From Phoronis australis (lineage: Eukaryota > Phoronida > Phoronidae): DNA of 64,000 nucleotides. Positions 37,030 to 50,192 of this stretch are shown one piece after another (position 1 is the stretch's first letter; every line of letters starts with the position of its first letter). The notes under the pieces are model-generated. The model was not told the DNA's origin. It saw nothing but the letters and a program-made list of their open reading frames with translations, and did not search any database. The stretch is from assembly GCA_002633005.1 (NCBI GenBank), contig NMRA01000155.1, forward strand, positions 703,536 through 767,535. The letters are read 5' to 3'. The position numbers and the translations under genes were made by a program.

Positions 37030-40000
37030 TTACTGGTCCATCGATATACGCGATGCCGCCATATCAGTTTCGCTTATGTCATCCAGGGATGGTCGGTTGT
37101 CATAGTGATGTGGTGCGCGAAGGATAATGCCTAAAGTCCCGAAAAAGCAGGCAATGGTGAATATCCATAAAAACATTCTATCGATTACCATGGCAACGTA
37201 CTTCCAGTCTTCTTTCATCTGCAAATCGAAAGGTGAATAGTTGTAAAATTGACACGTTTAGTCGTTGTTTGCCAAGTTACGTTACGTGCTAGTACGGTAG
37301 TGTTCGTTGTTACTGAGCGTAAGTCACGATACACTGGAATGGAATAGTTTCAGTTACTATGAACTAACTACGCGTACAACAGACGTGTAAGGAGTTTTTT
37401 AGTGGGCTACGCTTATTTTCCAAATTCTTTCTCCTGTTTCTTCGCCAAAGACGATTGTTAGCTTCACAGGTCAATGTCACCTGGCAATTTAGAACCTGTT
37501 TAAGGGCGTAGACGTCCGACACAGTTTTGATTTATCGGCGAATTCTTTTTAAAGTTTTATATTTTGTACTTTGGGTTTGCCTACTACACATTTGCAAATG
37601 GAAGTGGGTGTACCTGTAGATGTAGCAGAATTAGTTTTTGCGTTCGAAGTGCATGAGTAGAGGCACATTTTTCAAAAATGCGAAATTTGCATCCAGGTTA
37701 CTGAAATGACACCTCTAATAAAATTAACGATTGTAAACGTTTTGAAAAAAACCCGGATTAATTTCGTTGCACGATTTCGGTTTGATTTTTAACAGCTTTT
37801 ATCATAGGTTCAGGTTTAATGTTTTTGGCGTCTGCGTAAGTAAACGTTTTTCTGAACTTTTAGTACCTCATATTTTAGCATTTTGTCATTTGGAACCGTT
37901 ATTTTTATCTTTAATTTTATTGTGATGTCCCTCGTATTTTTATGAAATAAGACAAAAATAGGAAAGCACCGACATAGTTTCAAATAGTGACATGTACGTG
38001 TTCGCGGCAGTTTTACCTTCGCAAAAGCACGCCAATTTCCAGATCACGTTTAACCCGTTATATTTCAACAGAATGCAGTTATGTTATGTTGTCGGGATTG
38101 TGAAATACGTTTAGTTGACGTGGAAAATTTTAGACGAGAAGTTTCTTCTAAAGTTCAAATTTGACGTTTAAATAAAGTCAGCTCTCAGTCTGACGTCTGC
38201 GTGTTCTTGACTGTTACTTCATATGACGTCATTGTGAAATTATATGTCTTGCACCATTACTTAACGATATAATAACAGACACTGAGCAGAAATTCAACAT
38301 TCTTGAAGTTATATAATCTTTTCTTTGAAATAGATTATATAGTTTGAAGTGAAAATCTTTTATAAGTTAGACAATGTTGCAAAACAACGACTGTTTTACA
38401 AGTTTTTGACAAAGAGTGTCGAACTCCCTAGATAAATGTTTTACCACCTATTTTACTCAAACAAATAAATATTATCACACGAAAAGACGTGGCAATTTTG
38501 CAATCAATTTGCATTGCCTTTCTTGAATGAAATAAAATAATAGTGAGACACGAAATAGCATTCAGCCATGCCGGGTTACCTGTTTCTCTTTGTCATTAGC
38601 CTCGATCTGGTCTGCCACACAGAGCACGTTCAAAATTAGCATCTTTTCTTCCGGCGACACTGTCGGTTGATGTTCACGTCGGTATCTACTGTCATACGGG
38701 TAACTCCGACCAGGTGTCTCACGCCGCCGTGCCATGGAATAACTGCATCCGGTTTCATCAGGGAATATATTTCGACGTGCAGTGCTTTCCTTGTTACGAG
38801 TCACGAGCAGACGCTCTTTCGCGCTTGGTCTCCTCATGAACAGGAAACGTGGAAGAATTTCCAGGAATATCCTCCGAACCCACGGTGACATTCGGTGTGT
38901 AGAAGACGATCGACAATGAATGTTGAGCACTACCACGGCGATGACTATGGAACAGCAGACGAGAACCGTGGTGAAGAGTAAATACTTCCCGAGTAGAGGT
39001 ATCGTCAAACTGGTCGGTGGGAGATTGTCGGATAACAAGAGGAAGAACATAGTCAAGGAAAGAAGAATGGATATACAGAGCGTGGTCTTCTCCCCGCTCT
39101 CCGTTGGCAAGTAAAACACGAGCACTGTGAGAAATGAAATGGCGACGCAAGGCACGATCAGGTTGATGGTATGGAACAGTGTCTTCCTGCGCAACCGGAA
39201 GTAGAACGTGACATCCAGGAAGGGATATTGAAATACCCCGTACCAGACAACGTGGCGCTGTGCAGGTACTTCTAGTATTTCCCACTCGGCGCTCGAGCTG
39301 TACTCCGACATGTCGACTCCTATGCTGATATTAACCTCACCGTCAACCTTGAACAAATAATAGTTTATGTATTTCAGACGCGACAACCGAGATTCCCTTC
39401 ATATTTGAGCCTGATATTCTTGTTAATCAGTTTAATATTGAAGAAAACATTTGAAGCACTTGTCGAAACTGGAATCTGTTGAACATTCCTTTTCTGCCAA
39501 AGTTCAAAGACTTAGATAATAAAAAGTTGTGGTGTTTTGCATCAAATTCACTCTGGCTTATTCCCCTTATGGGCTTATTTCCATACCTCCGTTCCAACAA
39601 CAACCTGGGCCGTGCGCGTTAACTAGGAGCTGGCCACGCGCCAGCCAAAATAAATTTCTGGACTAAGCCTTGTGCATGCGATTGATAAATAAAAAAATCC
39701 ATTTTTGCAGAATGAAGTACGAACAATAAGCTCAACATTGTAGCGGCAATAAAACCCCGTTCCCTCGTCGTCTAAACGTACTTTTGAATTAGACCTTTAC
39801 ATATTGTACTAAAATTATAAAATTGGTCTCAACTAATGTTCCTTACTCGATCAATGGTTAAGTGATTGTTGGTCATGTAAACCAAATGACAGTTCGTTGT
39901 TTCTCAAGACCATGGTTGGCGCATAACATGACAAAACGTGACAAGTCAACTTGTAGAGTGACGTGGACTAAACCAATAGCTAGCTGTTAGTTCTTTTCAG

Positions 40001-43000
40001 GCATTGAAAACATCTGTTTTGACTGCGGAACATTTTGAAACCAATTTAACATCGGTAAAGTCTGTAAATAAGTATTTGCTTTTTGCCACGAAATGCTTTA
40101 TTTAATACGGTTTTTGTCGCATTGAACGTATTTTGGTGGCACTTAAAGATGACGAAACGGAAACACTGGTCTTGTTCAGCTGACTGTTAACGTTGACTCG
40201 TGGAATAAGAAACTGCGATGGTAGAAATGCTTTAGCTTTGCGGCGCCATTTACTGAAACGACTCTTGAAACTTTAATATTGCCGTGCAGCATTTCTCAAT
40301 GGCCTATACATAGTTAAATAATGTCACTCTGCTTTTTTACGTCCGTTCCTTTCAAGACCACTTTTAATTAAAAAAAATCAATTTTGCTAGTGTAGAAGAC
40401 TTTACATAAGTCCGTTCAGTTTCTCTTACATCCGGTGTACTTATATGTTTTAAGTCCACCTCCGTGCTGTAGTAACTCCACGTGCCGAAGTGCATGTAGC
40501 AGAATTGCTCGTCAAATGGGAAGAACTCGACGTCAATGGCGCAATAGCTCTTGAAAATGCCGGGAGGGTTCCAAGTGACGTTGCCGTCATGGTGAAGGAT
40601 GGCTTTAGTCATCAGTGTGATCACGTAATCCCCATCAGCGCTGGAACGTTCAATCAAATTATTCAATCTGGAATGAGTTGTTAATCAGTATACTACATGT
40701 ACATTCCCTGTGTGTGGATTTGATTTGATTGTTGTCTCCGACATGTACGTTAGGTCGAGCACTTTTAGGGTTTCAAGGAAGACATGGAACGAAATGCATA
40801 AACAGAATGTCATGGTTAACTTTCTTTCGACAACGCCTTTGTACAGTGTTCGGATATCTCTCAGTTTTAGTGTGACAAGGTTATCGGGACTTGTTTGCAT
40901 TTTAACTGTCGACTCGGGTCTCAACACACCCACTGCGTTTTCTGTTTATAATTTTGCTGTTTTTTCAATATTAAAAGTGTAAACAAACAACACAATTGGC
41001 CTATTCATGGAATACACCATTGACAGTCTAATGACCTCTATACCTGTATACACCACCTCAGTATTGTCTTACTTGTTGTATAACACTATATCTGGAAGCC
41101 ATATTTCATCCGCCGGCACATAAAGTGTTTCCACGCCGTTGTAATCTTCCTTGTTCCATTGCAGACGATAATCTGTCCACCTCTGTAAATTTAAATTTTG
41201 CGTCAGTGCTAATTAACATAGCTCGTGGACATGTCACCTTGATGATATCACCGTATGCGAACGCAAAGGCAACTACATTGTCTATAGATATAAAAATTGT
41301 CACACTTGAGTGGCGCTCACACTCAGATCGTTGGGACACTCGAGTGCCTGTGAATATCATTTGCGCGAATGAACACGAGCTACCTTCAATGGAATTTTTA
41401 TATTTTTATAGTATTTGACTATATTCACATAGTCTTAACAACAGCCACATACGGACATACAGGCGTTTCTCTTGTGTAAACCTAGAAACCACTTCTCAGT
41501 GAGTGAGGAACGAGTTGAGACAAATTTTATAGCGGCATGTGAACTCAATCAAAATTTCAATTTTATACGTAACGGAGATTTAATTATTAATAATAGACAC
41601 TTTAACTACGAAACGAGACCTCTTTATTTCGTGCCACCAGTGAGCGTTTGCACTAATCAACCCCTACGCGACCAAAGCCCTTTTACTACTAATGTGATAG
41701 ATTTGGGTCTTTGTGTCAGTCAAACATTGTCCCACTTGCTGAATACAGGCGCTTTTGTGTTTTTAAAGGATATCAAGTAATAAACCACGTATGGTGTATC
41801 GTTAAGAACAAATTCTGAAAGTTGAGTTTTTAAAGATAAATATATTTTGATGAAATAGTCTATTTCTCTCCAAAACTTGGGCACTCCACTTTATGCGGTT
41901 ATGTTACTAACATTATTTGTTCGTTTTCATTCGGATGAGGTCAGTTATCAGTTTCGCAAAAATACTATTAAAATGACTGATACAAATAGAACAGGTCACA
42001 AAAATGACGCTTTTTAAAGCGACTATTACCCACTTTCTGGTCACAAAAATATTTGCTTTAGACCTCCAGCCGTTATGGAATTGGTCTCAAACTGTTAGTT
42101 AAAATAGGTATGATTTCTGTGTATGGGATGAACAGACAGACCGTTCATTAATGCTTGAGACTAGGCTCTACAAGTCATTGACTTGTCACGGCGTGTCATT
42201 TTATTCGCCGACCGTGGTCCCAAGAAATATTTGTCAGTTTTGTGTACGATTAAAAATCACTTCTTAACTGGGAACATGATCCCATCAATTTTTATGGCGA
42301 AAGTGGTCTAAATCAAAATTAAGTTTCTTCGACGAAATGCAGAGGTCTGCGGTAGCAGCTTTTTGTTGGCAATGTCAGAGTCGTACCTAGGAAGAGCGTC
42401 ATTGTCGATATTGGACCGTAAAGGACCTCACGTGATTTTTTAATATTCTTTTCACACCAAATTAATAAACCAATGGCTCTAGGAAACTATGAATAGTAAC
42501 AAACACAAACGTTCGAAAGATTCAAATATGGAAACGTTTTTTTTCTCTGATGGTACATGTAATGCACATGTATATGGCTAGGCGTGTAAGTGACGTCACT
42601 CCGTCGCTTGAGGCTTCAGATGGCATTTATATTAGAACTCCTGGAGACGACCTAAGGATCGAATTGTCATAAAAATGCGAATCTGCACTACACTTGCGAT
42701 ATAGTCATTAGTTTCTCACGGATATTATTTTCAGCCGAGCGTAGCCTATGCGTCCGGCTTATCTTAGTTAATAAATCACATACCGAGATTCTTTATTTGA
42801 TCAGTGTCCGTGAAATTAGATAAAATTTTTCATCCGTTATTGTGAAAATGAAATTCGCTTCCATCATCAATTTCCTGGACCACTGGACCACGATCGAATA
42901 CAACCAACTCAGTTGATCCATTGTAAATTAATACACGGGAGATCCGTGAGGCGCACCCTGGTGGAGATTAACTGACACAATCGATATACTGATATAAGAC

Positions 43001-46000
43001 ACATGTACAGCTGTCATGATTAGACAGTTTCTCTAAAAACTACTTCAAGACTGAAACTGAAAACAGTCTACCAGCTAACGATTTTTTTTTACTAATTCTC
43101 GTTATTATGTATGTCAACTGTGTCGTCCAAGGTCTTAGATGTAAATTTGTTATCTACAAACGAGGACAATATAAATACACCGTCGTTTCCCTGATCGAAA
43201 CTCTGATTCCGCGGCTTTTGGAAAATGCATAAAACTGTGTGTCCTTTTTTCTTGTTGTTCAAATTCCGCATTGACAAGATTTGAGGACAAAAAACTCACG
43301 ACAAAAAATGGAGATGCCGCTGTAATTAAGAGCACGCTTAACAGTTCGTTGGTTAACATTAATCGCTGTTTAAGGCAACCGAACTACGATAACTTCAAAT
43401 AACTCATCCCTGCGGTTCGTTTTTCATTTCCCTGTAGACTTCATCCTATTTATCACTGCTTCACAATGCGCTGGTAATTTTGTTCCTTGGGTAAATTCGA
43501 TTACCGTGGCAGTTTCTCTCATCGAAGTAAAACTGCAGTTAACTTAGTAAAAGGAATCTCAGTAATTAGCCTCTTCTAAACGTCTATGTGAACTGAATAA
43601 TTAATTGTTGGAAAAACGGTAAAGCTTAAAAGGACACAGTCGGTTTCATGATCTAAAAACGGATTTCGAGGGTCATGTCTGGAAAGAATTGACCTCTTGA
43701 AGTTATTAGCTTTGACCAGGACTGTAAAATAGCAAAATTTGTCGTGTTTTTGATATTTAGTAATAAATAGCCGATTTCTCACGAAAGCTTCCATTCAAAG
43801 TAACTGAAATCGAGGCAGCGATCTCATCGTCAGCTACTTTGTTGTTGCATGGGCGCCATCAAAATGGCCGACGCAGGCTGTGTACAGTGGTGGGTTATTA
43901 GAGTCTCCGTGAAAATGGCCGGCGCAGGCTGTGTTCAGTGCTGATTGGAGTCTTCGTGAACTTAAAAGCTAAAAACGAACCACCCGAGTGAATGTAGAAA
44001 AGGACATAAACGAAGAGACTAAGTCCATTGGGAGAGTATCCTCTCTATAGTAAACATTTGGGAAAGAAATCGAGCTCTGGGCAGTCCTGCGAGATGAATG
44101 CACTGAACATTTCTAGAAATGCCTACGTGTAGCTTTCTTGGTTAGACAAACTGACGGGTCTGCATTCTTCCCCGTATTCCATAAAGAGTTTGTGATCGTT
44201 CTTACTGTTGATTGATTTTAGACGTAAATCTAAAATTGTTTTTGGAAAGATAAGTGTAATATTTCCCCGTCTTTGACTAAATAACTGATTGAATCACTCG
44301 CTGAGTGTGAAGAAATTGGAATGACCTCTGCCAATCGGCATAATTATACAAAGCTACTCGATTTCCTAAGTGCCCACATTCGCTTTGAAAACGTGGTAAT
44401 TATAACTGCCGACCTATCCATTTGTGAGGTAATTTTTACCGGAGTATTGGCCGTATTGTTGGACATCTTGTCATAGCTCTAAACTTGCAGACCGAGCAAA
44501 GCGAGCTTGCGAGTAAGCCGGTACCTGAACGTCACTTGATTCAAAAAAACAGAGGACTTTGTAACTGGCCTCGCAGACACATTTGCGTATAAAGGGGAAA
44601 GAAAACACATGCACGCAAGAAAATTCATCTGATGGAAAACTCACAAACTACTGTTAAATAGTTGCCGCCGATTTTACTTAAAAGTAACTTTAACAATCAC
44701 AACTTTCATGTAAGGTATTCAATACACCGCTGTCCACACCCCCTAGTGGACCACTGGGATACCACAAAGGGACCATGTGGAGAGCCAAGTACATGTATGT
44801 CCAAAAGACAAATTAAATTTAACGTTCGTGATAGCCCTAGCAATGGGTATGTTGCTGTCGTTCGTGATGTCACATAGAAATACACAGTGCTTCAAAAATA
44901 CAAACGTCATGCTTGTGAAACGTCACTATAATACTTCATTTGGAAACACGTGAGCTCCATAGCTCAAATATCGGATCATGGTATGGTAGAAATACAGGGG
45001 TCTCTTTCTCATAGATTCGAATACCTTTTAATCTTTTCACTTTAGCCTAAAATCAAACATCTGACTACAAATAGATAAAAGTTTATTTCAGTTTTGTCAT
45101 TTGTGTTTCTTGACAGGCATTTCGTCTTCTGTCTATTCGAATAGACTACGGATTTTTGTTTTTTGACTTCGAGTTGTAGACATATTTTCTAACTTTCAGC
45201 CTTTAAATAGCCTGATTTTTGGAAAACCGTAAACTAATTTTTGGCGAAAAAGCTTTATCTGTCAATTAGGAGCAGTCGTTCACTTGAAAACGAAGTCTTC
45301 ACAGTACAGTCTTTTAATGAAGATTACTATTCAGTGACATTTTATGCAGATTATTATATTGGGTTTAGTGATGTCCCATTTTGTACCTGTAGTTATTATT
45401 CATTTGGATATGTATGTATCATACAGTTTGTATTTAGTATCTGTCATTTTTCTATGATTTATTTTACAGCAGTTGCTTTATTATTCATCAGTCATTACTT
45501 ATTTTCTGTACAATGCGGGAAGGGGGTAGTAGTTTTCATTATTTCAAGTGTCAGTCACCCACATCATAGCTATGACCTGGATTACACGCACGGTCTTAGA
45601 GATCCCCACCTGCGTAATGAACGCCAAAGGCAGGACCACATGGGAAGACGGCAGGTAAACGCTGGCGGAACAGTCTATTTATATCACTTTCAAGTTTGCC
45701 TGGGCCCGGTCTCCAATCTTTTTACTCGAAATGGAAACTCGAAATTAGGTTTGGCATTTTCTACGCTACTTTTGGGCGAACTCAAGATAAGTGTCTATTA
45801 ATCTATGCTCGACTACACAATAACTTACGTAAATAATTTATTGCCCTTAGTTCACAGTTTGTAAACCCAATATTTGAGCAATAAGTTCGAGTTTGAACTC
45901 GAAAGTTCGAGTTTTTACTCGAGTTTGTATCACGAATATAAGGGTCTCCAAGGGAAAACTTGAACTAGAAACTCCTATGCATAAACTATAATGTATTCGA

Positions 46001-49000
46001 GCACAGGCTGATAACCAATTATCTTAAGTTCGCACAAAAGGAGCAGAGAAATTGCCAAAAATAGTTTCGAGTTCGTTTCGAGTACAAAGATTAGAGACCG
46101 GGCCCAGTTTGGCAAACAAAGTCAAGTCTCCACTTCCGTATATTCACGTCATCACAGTTGTACTTCGAGACAAGGGTCTCCACCATGACCTAATACTTTT
46201 AATTTCATTTTGTTTGAGACAATGACTATGATAGTCTTAATGCTTCGGACATAGATTTGGACCAGTGTATGCAGGAGTTTGCGTATTTCACTTAATGCGA
46301 CATTATCCGCGAAAACATAACCAGTGCGGATTCAAATCAAGAGCCTTCTAGCAGTCGCAACCAACGTTTTTATGATGGAGCTAAATCACCGGCTCGATAA
46401 ACGGTAGATTATTTTTAAGTCTTTTCACCTGGCAAACTCACCGGCCTCGATTTTAGCGAATGTCTGGCAAACGACAATTGGTGACTTGTAATGAAATCAC
46501 AGCAACATAACGTATTTTATTGTTTTATGTCTTTTAGTCAAGGCTTCAAGAAGTCTATCACACCCAACTAAACACAAAAATACGTTTTTCAGCCGTAAAA
46601 CCGATGACGTTCTTTAAGCTGCCATCTTTTCATCCACAGCCAGTCTATTATTATAAATTCTTTCCAAAAAATTTGTATTCAGCAAAACACAACGTGTGCA
46701 ATATACTTACGTGTTCCAGCCAGACGTTCGTAGTCATTATTTGATTCTTCTCGTCCTGCAGATGGAGTCACACATTATAAGGACAACAAATAGTAATTTC
46801 ACGTGGTCATTAAGCAAACTAATGTGTTCAACATCTGAAATAAACAGACTTGTTTACAGCAAATAACACAGCATTAATTACAGCTGCACAACAGACATTT
46901 CACCCGTTTCTCACGTGGTCGCACCCAGACACAAAACCCGGGAAATGAGATGCACCGAAGACAGGCAAGTGCCCGGGGTTCCAATCTTTTTATTCCAATC
47001 GAATTCGAAAATGTTTTTGATGTTCTCCGCTCTAGATCAATACATGGTCAAGATAATTGCCTATAATTCTGTGCTCGAGTATATCATGGTTTACATGGAT
47101 CATGTTGGAATGACTATTTTGTGCTTGGCGACCCAGTGCTTGAGTATGAACTCGAAATCTCGAGTTTCTTCTACTCAAAATCTCGAGTTTCTACTCTGTA
47201 GCTCGTTTTAGGGGTCATCGAGTGCATATTAGGATTAAGCGTTGATATTAGTAAATATTAATGTATTCGAGCACAAAACGATGGACAATTATCTGGATCT
47301 TGCGATAAAATAAAACACTGAGAAAACTGAGAAAATGTCAAAAATATTTTCGAGCTCTACTTCGAGTATGTGAACCCACTGCAGGCGTGCGCAGAGACGT
47401 CGCAAGATATTACCGTGTATTGCAACGAAGCACGCGATGCAACATTAATTTCCTTCGCGAGATTCCTACGTCTATCGAACTCGCGAATTCCATCCCTCAC
47501 CGATCAATCATCATTGAAGTAAAGCCGCCATTTTATTTCGGTAGGATATCATGCATACCAGAGAAACTCTCGCCTTTCACTCGTGTGATTTTTCGTGAAC
47601 TTGCCGGTATCTTGATTTTGGCGATTTTTTCGCGTCTACGGGACGCAAATTTGCCAGTCGGAAAAATAGACTTGGAGAATGAATGAGTGAATCGGCTAAG
47701 TGTCCTTCTTTGTCCGGTAAACATTTTTAATCAGTTTCACACACGACTGAGTCGGCAGTGTTCTATTATGAAACCATCCTCAACACTACTCTGTCACATA
47801 CTCTAAATCTGACGATCATGCATGCCCAGATCGCGGGCCGGAGTCAGGCGTACTTGTGTTTTTGCCGCGGTGGACGAACTGTGAAGTTTCGAGTATTTCT
47901 CACTGTTACTAGAAAATTATGACTGGATCACAAACGTTGTCAATATGAAATTTCATCATTCCATATATAACGTTAGCCTCAGGTGGGTACGATAATCTGC
48001 CTAAATCTTGTATTAATTTTTGATATTGATTTAAATAATGTGCCCGCCTCGAGCTTGACTAATGACTTTATCAACTATTACGCATGAATAGCTGTCACAA
48101 AATCGCTTATGTCGTAATTAATTTCGGATGTCAGTGCACCTATATTGTTCCTTACAATTCATGTCACGCGTGGATCTTTTGAATAGCGTTTGTCAGTGGA
48201 GTTCCGAATCCGGCGACGTTTCGGCAGTACCGTTAGCTTTACCGTCCGCCATCATGGATTCCGATGTATTTATACTTAACATAAACATATGTTGTTTATT
48301 TATAGGTGATTAGAGTTCACCTGTTCCATCCAGTCTTTTTCATAATGTATATCTGTATAGTATTTCCAGCAGCTAACGTATTATCAATTATATGCCTATG
48401 GCACTTTGTAACAACTTCTCTCCAAGCAGAGGTAGTCGAAAACGGATTGTCTACAAACTATAGGTAGCCGTCAAAATACGTTTGTCACAACGTTAAAGCT
48501 GCGTTCGCCCTGTTTAGGTGGCTAAAACGAAAAACGAATACCTTTTACTCTCATAAAATTGGTCTGGAAGTATTCCTTCCTGGGATTGTATTTGCGTTTC
48601 CAAGAAGAGCATCGACACCATCTGAGACTTAAGAAAAATTTACTGGGGTTGCCTAACTTTAAAATTGCTAATTCGAAAATGGCGCCTTGCCTGTAACTTG
48701 AGTTGCCGGCATGTTAGACATCCTAAAGACCAGATGAACGTGATTAATGTTGTAAAGCCCCAAAGGGATTTGATTGAGCATTCGCAATATTCACAGCTAA
48801 ACAGGGCGAAATGTAATTTTAATTTATTTGCGGTTTTGGCAAGGCATTATCAAGAGATACCAACCCTTCAGTTGCATTGATTGTAAGAAGGGCGAATGTA
48901 AAATGTAAAATCAACTCAACACACTGCTGACTTTGGTTTTAACAAGACAGGTTCAGCTCCTTTTTAGTAACTCCGTTAAATGTTAGTAGTTCAAAAGGAC

Positions 49001-49866
49001 TAATAAAATTCCTTAAAATGCCTTGTTCAGTAACATCGACATTCCTCCAGATTGGAGCGTTCAAATATTCCGTAATTACTAAGAAGGAGTGTTCATGGAT
49101 TGAATATTAAAAAGAGTCTCTTATCAGTACAAATAGGCAGGGGGTTACATTCATCGCACACAAGTGTCGGTAACTTGAGCAATTCATTCCTATAGACAGA
49201 GAGAGAACGGAAGATCTGTATCGATCAATAACGCATTGTGCATGCCTGTCTTTACGAACATCATGTTTATTTTCAAAGCCACGTGCATTTTGCGAAACAA
49301 GACATTTGTATCTACTTATTTCTTTGAAAACGGTATAGTATAGAGTATTTGAGATGTCCGCTGCAAAACTGCAGATGAAAGCAATAGGTTTTTCTGGAAC
49401 GTTTCACAACTACTAAATAAAACATACATATATTTATCAATTAGTGTCCCAAATGCGTGGAAATTCCAATAAAGCGAAACACGTCATCAAAAGAGAACAC
49501 TGTAAGCTATTTGATGCCTGTCACACAAGGTGGAGGTAACGCCGCCAGATTTAGTGGGATCAGGGCCGGCTTTAGGCTCACTTTACTGAATTTAGGGTAA
49601 CTAAATTTGCAGCGGTAGGCCTGCTCTATAAGGTAACTTAGTATTTCCGTTTGTGTTCTACTCACGATATCAATGAGCTGCGTCAACCGTAAGCCGAGCA
49701 AGACCAGCACAGCACCGTTATCAGGTGCCGGTCGAACATTCCTATTATAATTGTTCTGTTTCAGGAGGGTGTCGTACAGTCTTTTGGCGTCCGGATTGCA
49801 AACGACGCACTCCAAAGTGGCGAGCAGAGCCAGCAACGTTCCAATAAGAGCCTCGTGATACCTCAT
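37030..49866 (-). CDS. Nicotinic acetylcholine receptor-like subunit, non-alpha type, complete, 6 exons
   Basis: Exons from the start: 49666-49866, 46711-46755 (45 bp), 41073-41182 (110 bp), 40430-40667, 38580-39347, 37030-37218; 1551 bases, 516 residues. The 45- and 110-bp exons match vertebrate nAChR genes. A signal peptide (1 to about 23) is followed by [27 protein letters not shown], loop [13 protein letters not shown], the Cys-loop pair Cys161/Cys175 with 13 residues between, and loop B GTWSYYS. M1 includes [10 protein letters not shown]; the GEK filter precedes M2 ([14 protein letters not shown]), which fits a cation channel. M3 and a fairly short M3-M4 loop follow, with M4 in the last exon ([17 protein letters not shown]). 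The vicinal Cys-Cys of alpha subunits is replaced by Val236-Phe237, so this is a complementary, non-alpha subunit of a pentamer. It lies 326 bp head-to-head with the LamG/PAN gene. Confidence 0.95.
39810..40010. repeat. Dispersed GGTCTCAA repeat, copy 2
   Basis: In a receptor intron. It contains TTGGTCTCAACTAATGTTCC at the left, CATAACATGACAAAACGTGA, then AAGTCAACTTGTAGAGTG at the right. It matches the copies at 13905-14055 and 42065-42235. Confidence 0.5.
42065..42235. repeat. Dispersed GGTCTCAA repeat, copy 3 (inverted)
   Basis: In a receptor intron. It contains TTGGTCTCAAACTG, TGAGACTAGGCTCTACAAGT, GACTTGTCACGGCGTGTCAT and CCGTGGTCCCAAG. It is the inverse of the copies at 13905 and 39810. 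Confidence 0.5.
43860..43965. repeat. Two-copy tandem repeat, unit about 52 bp
   Basis: The unit starts AAAATGGCCG(A/G)CGCAGG, then CTGTGT(A/T)CAGTG, and ends GAGTCT(C/T)CGTGAA. It lies in a receptor intron. Confidence 0.75.
45701..46106. mobile_element. GGGCCCGGTCTC foldback element, copy 1
   Basis: The left end TGGGCCCGGTCTCCAATCTT and right end AAGATTAGAGACCGGGCCCA are inverse copies. Inner blocks rich in ACTCGAAA and TTCGAGT mirror each other (GCTCGACTACACAAT against GTATTCGAGCACAGG). It is 406 bp, non-coding, in the receptor intron between the 110- and 45-bp exons. Confidence 0.8.
46971..47380. mobile_element. GGGCCCGGTCTC foldback element, copy 2
   Basis: A diverged relative of the element at 45701. 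It has CCGGGGTTCCAATCTTTTTA at the left, GTGCTCGAGTATATC, ACTCGAAATCTCGAGTTTCT in the middle, AATGTATTCGAGCACAAAAC, and TACTTCGAGTATGTGAACCC at the right. It is about 410 bp. It lies on the other side of the 45-bp receptor exon, some 215 bases from it. Confidence 0.7.
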
Positions 49867-50192
49867 GTCTTCCTATCCAACATGCTACGTACAAGTCACA
49901 AAAAATACCGACGTGTCTCCGTTTATGGCATTGATGTCAGATTTTCAGTCTATTTAATGTCCGCCAGGGTGCACCACTGTGTTGCGTTCCAGCGCCGAGA
50001 ACGGTTACCCTGGTGCGATGGTCGGCAGAGCGCGTGGATGGTTTCGCTCTTACATGAGTGTATATGAGTAGTCTTTCGTTGTCATAGTGACAGAAAAAAT
50101 CAATTCCAAAAATGAAATCTATATAAACAGGAAAGTCGCTGGATCGTGAGCGATGGGACCACATCCGTACGTGTGCTTGTCAGTGACGGAAA
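49867..50192. promoter_or_regulatory. Divergent promoter interval between receptor and LamG/PAN genes
   Basis: Only 326 bases separate the two start codons. A TATA box TATATAA at 50120-50126 points to the plus-strand LamG/PAN gene, about 67 bases before its ATG. No clear TATA box faces the receptor gene. Two TGACGGAAAATGACGC-like motifs lie just before the plus-strand ATG. Confidence 0.65.

Noticed and set aside
38667-39285. Plus-strand and alternative minus-strand frames over receptor exon 5
   Set aside because: Shadows of the receptor exon 38580-39347, whose own frame shows M1-M3.
45241-45801. 186-codon plus-strand frame, with an exon-like piece near 45575-45654 ([16 protein letters not shown] in one frame)
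   Set aside because: It starts at TTG, lies in a receptor intron, overlaps the foldback element at 45701, and shows no family motif. The short exon-like piece has a weak acceptor.
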